Shown here: positions 23,501-35,500 of the stretch, piece by piece | Layout: every line of letters begins with the position of its first letter | Numbering within the stretch: position 1 is the stretch's first letter | Assembly: GCF_035083965.1 (NCBI RefSeq) | Contig: NC_089736.1 | Location: 6,575,501 to 6,639,500, forward strand | Direction: 5' to 3' | Length of the DNA: 64,000 bases | Origin: Branchiostoma lanceolatum | Taxonomy: Eukaryota > Chordata > Leptocardii > Amphioxiformes > Branchiostomatidae | The notes under the pieces: model-generated | What the model was told of the DNA's origin: nothing | What the model saw: only the letters and a program-made list of their open reading frames with translations | The model's database searches: none | Program-made: the position numbers and the translations under genes

Positions 23501-26500
23501 TAGTAGCTAGCCTGCATGGTTACCATACCATCGGGAGCTCCCTAAGTCAACCAAAGGCGAATGGTTACCAGGCTATAGTAACTGGGCACCCAGTCTATTT
23601 CATAGTGATATGGTACGAATAGTATATGTACTACAAATGTTCTATTCTCGTACTATCTATGATGCCTAGCACGTGCATTTGTATCGCCTTAAATCATAAT
23701 AGTATTCATCGCTGCCGTATGATAGTGCTGTATTTTTTCCTGTATCTACTAGTATTTATTTGGGAAAAGTTCAAACTTCGGTCAGAGCCAAACGGATAAG
23801 AAACGAAAACAGAAACTCCCAAATAACACTTCAAAGTCTGAGTTATATCAGCAAATTAAACTGAGGAGGTTGTCGGAGTTATTCATGGTTTATCTGACTC
23901 CAAATGCCTACCATATGTCGCAATACCACAGGGTATATTATTTTACACTGATACGAGGGTAGTTCAGCGAACTCTTGTTAATTCCAAATTTCAAATCAAG
24001 TATGGAATAATGGATAAAGATAAAGGAAAACTGTAGCAGATGTAATGTTGCGCAACTAAGTAGAGTTCAAATCTTTACTATGATATATTTGTGGTAAATC
24101 AAACATGATAAATGAAAATCGAAGACCAACATGGTAAATGATAACGAAATCGTACATATCAATAACAAGGGTTCACTTTTAACCGGTCAAAGGTTTGAAC
24201 TTGCGGAGGCTCTATAAGATAACGTACAGTTAAATGTCGTAAAGTACTGCTAGATAATTAGATATGGGGTGTTTGGTTTTTTTGTTTAGTCTATGTACTC
24301 GACGCAGTATGTTTCACAGTTGTTATGCAGTATTTGCAAGTGATTTTTTTACCTAAACCTGAATATAAGCCATCGAGACTGTGAACTTTATGGTATAAAT
24401 CTAGCAGATAAGACACATATATCTGTAAGTTTAGACGAAATATTACTAAGATTTGTCGCATTGGGGGGACCTTGCTGGCCAGCCATTGATCCGTGTTGCG
24501 GTCGATCGATTGATTGATTGGTCCAGAAGGTGAGGTTTGGAAAATTGCACAGCAACTTGAACCGATGGAACAAAATAGAGCACGGCTGTATCGTCAAATA
24601 AATACACGGGGTATAACGTACGTCACGGGATGGCCAGACACATTCGGTGGTCGCAGAGATCTATCAGCCGCAACGCGCAGACACATTCGACGCGCCGCGG
24701 AAAAATCAGCCGTCCGCGCGGACCTATCAGCCGCAACGCGCAGACAAATTCGACGCCGCGCGGACCTATCAGCCCTTCGCGAGGAAAACTCAGTCGTGGG
24801 ACAGCGCCATCAGGTGTCTCACTACTGCCTTCAGAGAGCGCTGGTAAGCCCGCGCCAAGGTAGGTCCTCCACAATTTCCTTCTCTAGCGTCATATAGAGA
24901 CATCGACTGGTAATCTAACTAGGCCTATCAGGTGCCAGACTATCTTAGGGTCATCCGGAGCCAGAAATAATCGGCAGGTCTTCAAATTAAGTCGAGATAT
25001 AGGGAGAACAGTTCTCAATCGGTGACACACCACATCGAAGTTGTCAAGGTAAACAGTGGCTAATGTCGTATTTTGGGCCATTAGAAGCAAAGACATCGGC
25101 GGTTTTGACGTCTTTTAGTGTGATTGGGTGTCCAGAACAACGTAACATACTCTGGAATTGATACAATATGCCCACAGAGCGAAAATCATGTGGTAGAAGT
25201 GATACCGCTATATGTCGCCCCCTCCCCATTTTCCAGTAAAGTTACGGCCAATATCTTATGTAGTAGTATAGTATAGTAAGCATTAACAGGCAATAGTGTT
25301 TTTGTCGCCTCGATTGATTTTGGCGATATGCGGGGAATACCTTCTATCACTTTAAGGGATTATCCTCATCTAGATGATTCAACGAACATCTCATACGTTT
25401 CTCGCAAGATTGTTTACTATATTGTTACTACTATTACCCAGGTATAATGTGTCACTGCAAGTAATCAACCCTGACATTTTTCAGAAATGACTCGTCGACT
25501 CAGGTTGACACTACATCCGCGGAAAAGGTGTAGAAACAAAACAACGGGCACCTGGAAAGCAAACACGCGAAGTTGACGATGTATGGGTAACAGAAGATAA
25601 CATTGGCATTGATGACAGCACTGCAGCAAGTCCCAGGCAGAAAGAGACACAACTCTCCTGGTCAACTCCTACTCGAGCTAGCGTCAACGACACTTTTTCT
25701 GGACTGTAGGCTTCTCTCCCTTTATACGAAAGGCACTAAGCAACGGAAATCATACAATGTACAACTGGAATATTTAAATAACTCCATATTTGCCGTAGAA
25801 ATCTATATATTCATAGAGATATGTATTGAGTAGATATTGGATGAAGACTATACTTTGTCAGGTTGTTATATTCACAGATGTAGGTAATGGACCATCTCAG
25901 CGTTGCATAATTGTACTGACCATCCGTATTTCCTGAAATGTTAATCCAAAAATGACACACAAAATATAGTTATATATAACTAGATTTATTCTGGTTGTTT
26001 ACAAAATGTATATTTGCTGAATTGCAACACCATGTTCTTGATCTTGTTATACATCACTTGGCAAATGACTATGTTGTAATCATATTGCACTGTAGCTTAA
26101 TCTATTGCTATAGATTACAAATTAAAGTATTCTGATCGTTTATAAATATTGACTCTTGAAAAAAGAAGAACAAAGTCAAAACCAATCAAATACCGAGTCT
26201 CGGCGCCGTGATTTTCCCAACACTACAGATGAAAATATGTCACTGTACAGGTGCACTATACACAAGGTATACCTTCTTGTGAAACAACAAATATAATCAT
26301 ATGAACCAGAATTACTGCATGATTACACACAAGTTCTTCCTTTTTATGAAACCTGTGTTCACACTTGTAGCACTGACAAACGTCTTTACTCTGGGATTGT
26401 CATGGGTTCTGTGATGATGTTTCAGGACTTCTTATATTATGACCTAAAGGACTTTCCACGTTTGTCACAAAAATCCCAATCTGAGTGCACTATCATGTGC

Positions 26501-29500
26501 GTCTTCACTTGAACTCTTTCTGACAAACTGGGCACTCCTTGGATGATTCAACTTAGTGATCCTGAAAGTCTCTAGCATAAATAAAGTATTTATTGCACAA
26601 CCCACACTAAATGGCTGGTCCTTTATCAGCCCCATGGCAGCGACGCTTGTGTTCAGCTACTGAACCGCTGTTCGCTTAGCACTTGCAATGTGTACACAGA
26701 CTGCACTGTAGTCCTGCGTGTGGGGGAGGAGACATCCTTTTCTACATCTTCAGCTGGCAAAACCACACCAGGTAGGTCATCAGACTCGTTGGACTCTTCC
26801 AAAGACACTGAACCCTCACTGGATCCACTGGTGCTGGTGTTTGAACGGGATCCACTGGTGCTGGTGTTTGAACGGGATCCACTGGTGCTGTTACTTGAAG
26901 ACCAGGTACCCTGTCCCTCCCCAAGGCATGGCTTGTCAGGTGGTTCTTCATCTCCCTCCTGAAGGCTGGACTTGTAGGGTAGAACAGGTGGTTTTACATT
27001 TGTGGTCACATGCACAAACCTGTCCTACTCATCAAACTCCATGGCTGAAATGCAAATTCCAAAAATGAATGCCTTTGTCTGGATAAACATTGATGACTCT
27101 GCATCTTCATTGAAATGACCACAACAGTATCGCTTCTTATGGCTTTAATACTGCTATAAGAGCTAACATCGTTCTAGTACTTCTACACATGGTGGTTCGT
27201 ACTGAAGGATGGGGGAGGGGGGCGTTATATAGCGGTATCACTTCTACCACATATTTTCGCTCTGTGGGCATATTATATCAATTCCAGAGTATGTTACGTT
27301 GTTCTGGACACCCAATCACACTAAAATACGTCAAAACCGCCGATGTCTTTGCTTCTAATGGCCCAAAATACGGCATTAGCCACTGTTTACCTTGACAACT
27401 TCGATGTGGTGTGTCACCGATTGAGAACTGTTCTCCCTATATCTCGACTTAATTTGAAGACCTGCCGATTATTTCTGGCTCCGGATGACCCTAAGATAGT
27501 CTGGCACCTGATAGGCCTAGTTAGATTACCAGTCGATGTCTCTATATGACGCTAGAGAAGGAAATTGTGGAGGACCTACCTTGGCGCGGGCTTTCCAGCG
27601 CTCTCTGAAGGCAGTAGTGAGACACCTGATGGCGCTGTCCCACGACTGAGTTTTCCTCGCGAAGGGCTGATAGGTCCGCGCGGCGTCGAATTTGTCTGCG
27701 CGTTGCGGCTGATAGGTCCGCGCGGACGGCTGATTTTTCCGCGGCGCGTCGAATGTGTCTGCGCGTTGCGGCTGATAGATCTCTGCGACCACCGAATGTG
27801 TCTGGCCATCCCGTGACGTACGTTATACCCCGTGAAATATAGTGAGATCAGTGAGATCTTCAATATCTGAAATGTTTGCTAACTTAAAACGTCTGTGCTC
27901 TGAGAAAACAAAGCTCACTTTCACAGAACAATTACTAAAGGTACAAATTAGAGCCATGTTTCGGCCAACAACAAACAGTATAGAGTTCACATTCCAACAT
28001 GTACGCACACTTCACATATATCCGTTGGGGCGTATCGCTACCTTTGTATGTGTGGATAAAAACTTTCCCTAAACCATTACTAGATTTACATTGAGTCTGA
28101 ACCAATTAAGCCATGTTTCGACCTACGATAACCCATCGTATAGAGTTAACACATTCCAACATGTACGTACAGTACATATATCCGGTGGGGGCGTATCGCT
28201 ACCTTTGTATGTGTGGATAACGAATTTAACTGCCAACATATTTGTGTGACAGTGTGCATATACAAACGGCCATTACAGAACATAAAGAACGCACGTAGAG
28301 AGCGCTTAGTGGTGCAAAGTGGGGAAGTGAAAATACGCTGTATTTATCCACATACACCCACTGAAATTGCTGGGGAAAGAACCATAATTATAGAGGGTAT
28401 GGACTTTAGGGGAAATGTAGAAGTATGATCAGAAAAAAAATGTACAAGAAGAATTGTGGCAAAGAAGAACGATAAGCAAAAGAAATTCTTCACAAAAATA
28501 TGTCCCTAAATTTGAGGGGAAATGCCCCAATGATCATTTTGCCCCGCCTCTTTCTAATTAGCTTTAATGAATATATAGAGTATGGTTTACGGTAAAAGAA
28601 AAAGATAATAAAACGGTGCTCTCCTAGTCGTATAGTGTAATTACTGGTTGGTTATGTAGAGCTCGTCTATTTAAGTAAAACGTCACGTCATCTTCATCTG
28701 AAATATGCAATACATCTTTGCACGTAATCTAACTTCACTTTTACCATTCATTTACGCACGTCCATTTCTGGTTGAGTCTAGTTACTTGCCACTTTCATTT
28801 CCGAGATAACCATCAACACGAGGGATATGTTCTACTTAGGAAGTGCCGTCTAGATATGTACCGGCCTGGGTTCGCCTTGAGCTGGTACGTTGTAGCTTCA
28901 TAATTACCTACGGGAAACTGAAACACTCAACACTAACATATCACATGGCAATGAGCAATATCCAGTCTTTCCGTCCAGCCCAGCTTCCCCGAACCTCAGT
29001 GACTATATGATAATAATAATGTAAATGATCCAAACAAGAATAAGAAACAATTTGATGTACGACTGTAGATTATAACCAATAAGCTAGAACTTAGTGTCAG
29101 TAGTCAAGACTAGAGTAGTCATATATATTGTTCTTCAACATTATCTATCCGTCCACTCTGTGTTACGTATACATGTACATGTACTTGCAATTAGCCTACG
29201 GGCAGGAATTTGCAATAAACGTTCTTAATTATAGACGGTAGGGATTACAATGTACATCCAGCAGTTGAGTTCTGAGCAGGCAGAGAGTGCACATCTATTC
29301 ATTCCTACAGACGTTTTCAAACTAGGGCTGCCAGAGGAAAATAATTGACAGAAGAAAATAAAGAGGACGGCTGTATGGTTGGGTTTATAGTAAAATGATA
29401 TATTACAAAACTATTCCCTGTCAGAAAATTGCTGTTAAAATTAGGTGAAAGGTTTTCAAGCAGTGTCCCCAATGATAGCTTGGCATCCAAACCTATTGTA

Positions 29501-32500
29501 TACGCGGAGAGGAGACTCGGGAGCTATGATAGGTTTGGATACCAGGCTACCCAATGACTCTTCTCAACTCTCGAAGTTGAGCGCTTTGGGGTTGAAATGA
29601 ACTATTCCCTGTCGGACCAGCTGCAAGTTTGTAAGCCGATATCGTAAAGTGTGACAACGGTAAGGTCGGGCGGAAGTTTAACGGTCATCAATCTGAAATA
29701 AGTGGGGACTTAATTGTGTTTTCTACGACGGCCCCTTAAAGAGTTTCAAAGCAAAAACTTATAAAGCACTCGCAGTCGGTGTTCTTTCCAAAAGGCGGAC
29801 CCTTGCCTTTATAACTGTTCACGATAATATTTTGTAGTTCTAAATGTAGTTAAAAGTGACCCGGGCGTCTTGAAAAGACGCATAGGGGTGGCGCCCATCT
29901 CCATTTCTATAGCCCTTGGGCCACACACATTTGTGCAAGTCACTACAGCAGGGGGCTGGTCCGCTGGTAGTGATGTGTGTTTAACTTCCATACTCTTTCC
30001 CAAATGCTGAGTGCTAAGCAGAGAAAGCAGTATGTACCATTTTTAAAGTCTTTGGTATGACCCGGCCGGGGTTCGAACTCACGACCTACCGTGTGCAAGG
30101 CGCGCACTCTACCAACTAGGCCATTGCACCGGTATAGATTATAATTAGTCTCGTAGTATTGTTTTTTAATAGCTGTTGCCATACATTGTACCATGCGTAC
30201 GATTGTCGAGCAATAAAGTTCATTCTTAGTAACGCCGAGTGTTACTAAGTGCGAACATAGCACAGAAGGTTTTAGAAAAGGTACATTTTGTAGGTAGCGT
30301 TAAGATAGACATGTCCTACGACACGTATAAGACGTAATTTGATCTACAGAATAAGTCATCTTAATGTATCCCTATTTCATCTCACGTTTGTGTTTTCGTG
30401 CTCACATTCAAAACGTAACGGAAAGCGTTCGTATGTTTGCAGGTTTCAAACATTAGTGAATTATTAGTGGATAATAAGTCTATATACCGAATGAAATGAC
30501 GACAGTGAAAGAGCAGCTGTTATCAGTAACAGTAGTCTGGTATTCCCACATCCTTCCCGACAAAGTTCAAGTTCTGACTTTCACAACTCATTCCGGAAGT
30601 AGTCCCCGTGAGTCAAGTGCTGTCGTACAACCCGTGTGCGTACATGGAAACAAACCCGACTGACTTCTGGGCATGTCTGGACAAATTTCTTAAACGCTCT
30701 GAGGAGAAAAACACTCGAATGGAAGTTATGGAACACAGTAATGTGAAAGCTTAGTCCCCGCTTTATACTACTCGCAGAAACTACCATTACTAACTTCAGC
30801 ACATATATAGAGATTGCGATCTGGCAGAAGCGACGATTGTACCCTGTCCGTATATTATAAATCCAAACGCTTATTTGCAGTGTAAATTGCATTTGACACG
30901 TAAGTTATTGTAATTCGTGTGATCTAATATATGAAATTGCAACCCATGGAACATTATAATGGCCAAAAGATTACCAAGTAAAAATTAACCAAACGCTAGC
31001 GCTAGACAAAACTCAAGTGATGTTTTAACCTTTAGCACACTGAAGTAGCCGTTTGGCACTCTATTGGTTACGGGGTTATGCAGCAGGGAGAAGGTTGACA
31101 AAGCGGAGCTTTAACTAGCATGCAGTGTATGTGTAATTTTGCGGAAAGTCAGCTATGGCTGTAACGCAATTCCTTATTTATGAAACACAAAGCCGGAACA
31201 ACGTGACTCAATCATAAGACAGTTCACAAAGACCGTGACCTTATATAGATGTTCCGCTCGGAATGGTAAGATGATCTTGTTGTGCAGTAAAGATGGAATG
31301 TTTAGGAACATTCGATACAGGATGTGCTTAAGATGAAGGACAGTGCTTTTGTCATAATTACCCTCGCCAAGAAGGTTATGTTTTCGGTTGCGTTTGTCTT
31401 TGAACACGATAACTCAAGAATACCTGGGTGGATTGTCTTGATATTTGGTATGTGTGTAGGTCTTGACGAGACCTCAAATTGAGTAGATTTTGAGCCCCCT
31501 AGCGGCTATAGCGTCTCCTCAAGTTACTGCAGCAGAACTTCCGGTTTGGACATCTCGTGTTCTGGACATGCTTTGGTCGTGCTTTTTGAGTGCTAGTGGT
31601 AGATACTAGTGCTCTTGAGTCTTGTTGAAAAATGAGGTTGGGGGAGACTCATTCATTATGATGGAGGGGTTGCGTGAGTCGAAAAACTGTTCTATAATTT
31701 CATGAAAAGATATTGAGTGTTTCTGTTGCCGCTTCATATCTTGACTTTAATGCGCTTTTGAATCTATCTTTTTATTTCCTTTTTTAATCTTCTGTCACAC
31801 TTTAATTTCCGCTTATTTTCTACACCGTGCTTATTTCTTTGCAGCCCCTAGCACAACATTGGAACCTCCCATACACCAACAAACTTGTCACGGCGAAACG
31901 TTACACATCGAGTGTCCCCCAAACAGAATGATAGACATATTCCGGGCTTCGTACGCTGCCCTCCCCACGCCAGGCTCGAGCGGAGAAGGGCCCGCGTACG
32001 GCGTGAGTTACACCGAACCGCCGGGGCGGTCAGACGCCGAGATGGTGCAGGACTGCACGGGACCAGTGTACAACGCCTCCTGTCAGTTTGAGGATACACT
32101 GCAGGTGGTCGGTGAGCGCTGCAACGGGAAGTGGCGATGTGCTGTCACCGTTGGGGAGGAGACTTTTGGATACGTCTGCCCCGAGACTGAGAAACAGCTG
32201 ATAGTGACTTATCGGTGCAGGCCAGGTGACACGTCTTATTACTGGACTCAAAAAGGAACATGAGCATCACAGTGGAAGGGAAACGGGCTGCATGGCATGA
32301 CTTTCGCCCTGGAAAAAAACATCCACGTCAACTTGTTTAGTTTTCTTGTCGTCATCATCACAGTTATAACCGTCATCATGTCATAGTCATCATCACTACC
32401 GTCCTGCTGTCATCATTGTCTGTGATAACAATTGTTGTCAACGTCCCCATCTTCAAAATCATCATCATCATCATCCTTAACCTGGTCACCAGCCGTTATA

Positions 32501-35500
32501 GCTGTTGAGCCGGCAGACAAAATCAACAGGGTAGGCTAACGATCCAGGCGGCTGTAGTGTGTACAGTGGGCCGAGGACATTACCTCGAAGTCCCGGGACA
32601 CGCTGGTGGCCAGGTTACTTCATTCTCATGACGTGTGTAAATGTTTCAGGACAATGCGAACTTAGTGCATGGGACCTTTCCGAGACAGCTCTTTCTCTTG
32701 TTTTAGTTTCCTTGCAACCTACTAACACGCATCCTCGCTTGGCTCCCTTCTCTAGAACTTTGTTGTCTCAGGGGATGTGTTTGCATTTACTTTTAAAGGC
32801 ATGAAAAAATTGGGTTATCGTAAGTTCTTTGGTTGGAGACACCATACGTTTCCACATTCTTTTGGAGTCGTGTTTGTCTAACAGTTTTCTTTAAACGTCT
32901 TCTTCTGCAGCTGAAGTAGCACGTGCTTGTGAGAACAGGCCGCTCCTGATTCAATGTGATGTAGGACGAATCCACGTGACTCACGCCAACTATGGAAGGA
33001 CCTCTGCAACGATTTGCCCAGGGGTAAGCAACAAGCTATTTTCAAAAAGCTATCTAGTGAAGATACCCCTACTGTACTTTGTGACATTGAGCTCCACTCT
33101 TCGATAGCGCTCTCGAAATTGATTAAATACTATGATATTTGCAAACTCCAGCAAGAATAGTGTCAGATTTGTAATAAAAAAAAAAGCGTACACTAACGGA
33201 GATCTGAATAAAATAAACAAACAAATTTGTCATCACTGATGTGAAATTATATTGAAATTTAACGCACTGTTCTCTTTGCATGTCCGAAGGGTCCTGGTGT
33301 CAGTAATACAGAGTGTATCTCCGAGGGAAGTCAGGAGGTGGTTTCCCGCCGATGTAACGGGCGGAGACTGTGTACCGTACCGGCAACGAACGGAGTCTTT
33401 GGTGACCCGTGTCAGAGCACCGCCAAGTACCTAGAGGTCATGTACCTGTGTCTGGAAGGTAAGGATTCTCGCTAAGATTTAGAGAACGCGGTAGCTATAT
33501 TGGCATCGTAGATTTAATTCTATACTTCTATTTTGTATACTATTATGTTTAAGAATTCTTGCCATACTTTGTACCATGTACAATTGTCGTGCAATAAAGT
33601 TCTTCGGTAAAAGCAGTTAAAAGTGACACTAACAGCAATTGAAAATTGCGGACAAAGACGTTGGATAACAAAATTCTAACACACATTCAACCAGTATTTA
33701 GTCAACGGCCAACGTTTTGGTGACCGTCTGATGGACTCCCTCAGAGCAATGCTGACTGAGTCTACTTCGCACTGCAGCTAGGTGTACATGTCCAGTGATG
33801 AATCGTGATGGGGGGGGGGGGGGATATAAAGTCAGTCACATTTGGGACCGCATTCATCGCAGTGCAACAGCGCCACCTACCTGCAGTGTGAAGTAGAACC
33901 AGTCAGTATTGCCCTGGGGAAAGTGACAGACGGTTACCGACACCTCGACAGGTTATTTATTATCCTCTGGCTGTATGTAAAGAACTTTATTATGCAGTTA
34001 ACCAACTTGATGGAATTATTAATGGCTGTGGAAAAATAAGGTGTAGTATATTTATCAGAATGCAAAGACAAAACTTCATGGGTGCATTGTTCTCTCCGAT
34101 GTACTGTAGGTATGATGAACACCACGGTGACATATGGGCCCACCCCCGCACCAATCACCTTGGAGAACACTACAATGTCAACAACCCAGTTCACAACAAC
34201 AACCCAGTTGACAACCACGACCATGGAAAGGCAAAGTAAGTGAGAATATTGAATGTATGGTGGTAAAGTCCATGGGCAGCCATGTCTTCATTGCATAACC
34301 ATGGCAAAGTCAAAGTTACCGGGGACAGACTTAGAAACTTGCCAAAACTGAGCCAAGAACGCATCGTATTGTTGGTCAGGCTTCCTTCTGCTTTTGGAAA
34401 GCTAGGACTATCTGGTACATTACTTTTGCAATGAATTTCATCAACGTTACTCATTTGTATGATATTCATAACCTTCTAGAATATTTCTGGACTGCAAAAT
34501 TATGAAACGTTCTCCCTGACAAGTGTTATAGTGAATACAGCCCAGAAACCTTCAAAACCAATCTCTTTTACCAACTTAGTTCGGTGCCTAGAAGTGGTCT
34601 CTTGGTCTTGTACTAAGCAAACTTGTTAAAGGAATACTTGCGTTGCATCTCTTTCTTTCTGTGGTCATCTCTTTATACGAAATATCTTATTATCTACCTA
34701 ATTCAGGATACTGTGCTGAAGATTTACTGGAGACAGCCACTGGACCGCCGGTGATTTTTCCGCGAACAGAGGCCGGAACTTTCGCCTTCTCACAACAACG
34801 CTGTCCCTCTCCGTCAGGAAACGGTGCGTCATACTTGTAGATTTAATGTATCACATTTTGGCCTAAAGCTTTTATTTAAAGCATAGGTGGTATTGAAATG
34901 CTCACAGAATACTACGTTATACATATCATATTGCTATGGATGTCGCACAATAAAACAACAGAGGATAAGTCGAAAGCCGTGTGTGATATTAAAAAACTGG
35001 CATAATTCCTAACAGTAGATTCAATAGGCGTATCATTCTGATGACTGTTAAAATATCCCGTTGGAAATATTTCTTTTTCTTAAGACGCTATATGATATTT
35101 CCTCTTACAGGTAAACCTCATGCCACCCGGTACTGTAGAGAAAACCCCGACGGAAGTGTCGAGTGGGACCACCCAATCTTCCTCATATGTGACGTTGGGC
35201 TAGGAAATCTGTCTCAGGTATAAAACTCTAATTTCTTACTGTAGCTAATGTTAGATTGTCAACTTATATCCGTCATGCCATGATTCCTGAACTTCAAGTC
35301 AAGAGCAGTTTGAAAGATTTTGAGGAAACGAAAATGGCTTCAATACTCTGCCTCTGGTCCTTTGGTTGCATCACTGCCAACTCGCATCTAAAAATATACA
35401 AGTGTGAAAACACAAACAGATGACAGGCTCTTCCATTGACCCCATGACCTTGAATGTCTGTCAGCTGTCACACAATTAGCTAAATGTTGATAAATAACAA

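Larger units (their letters stand above)
24605..27834. mobile_element. Long-inverted-repeat DNA element, 3.2 kb, with 5-bp target duplication
   Basis: Arms of about 635 bp (24605-25242 and 27205-27834) are near-identical inverted repeats, ending CACGGGGTATAACG and its complement. Both ends are flanked by AAATA (24600-24604 and 27835-27839), a candidate 5-bp target-site duplication. Inside each arm are two or three GC-rich direct repeats (ATCAGCCGCAACGCGCAGAC). The roughly 2-kb middle is AT-rich and carries no intact transposase. It includes a Ser-rich minus ORF and degraded zinc-finger sequence. A CAC terminus with a 5-bp duplication resembles Transib/RAG-type elements, but this is weak: the duplication is AT-rich and there is no enzyme. 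It is probably non-autonomous. Confidence 0.75.
20659..31844. other. First intron of the adhesion GPCR, repeat-rich
   Basis: An 11.2-kb intron with no supported coding exon. It is filled with palindromic MITE-like elements (21405-21505, 22410-22550, 22735-22880, 23495-23605, 29470-29560), a 3.2-kb long-inverted-repeat element, a short tandem duplication and a minus-strand SINE. The rest is unassigned AT-rich sequence. Confidence 0.6.

Noticed and set aside
24514..24897. ORFs in the arms of the inverted repeat (also 27526-27863)
   Set aside because: GC-rich direct repeats in the transposon arm stay open by composition; the same ORFs appear mirrored in both arms.
24605..27834. ProtoRAG element
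   Set aside because: CAC ends and a 5-bp duplication fit loosely, but no RAG1-like or RAG2-like coding sequence is present and the terminal heptamer differs.
30052..30131. Functional tRNA gene on the minus strand
   Set aside because: A and B boxes are good, but the sequence continues into a body shared with another dispersed copy at 18183-18490, so it is a SINE head.
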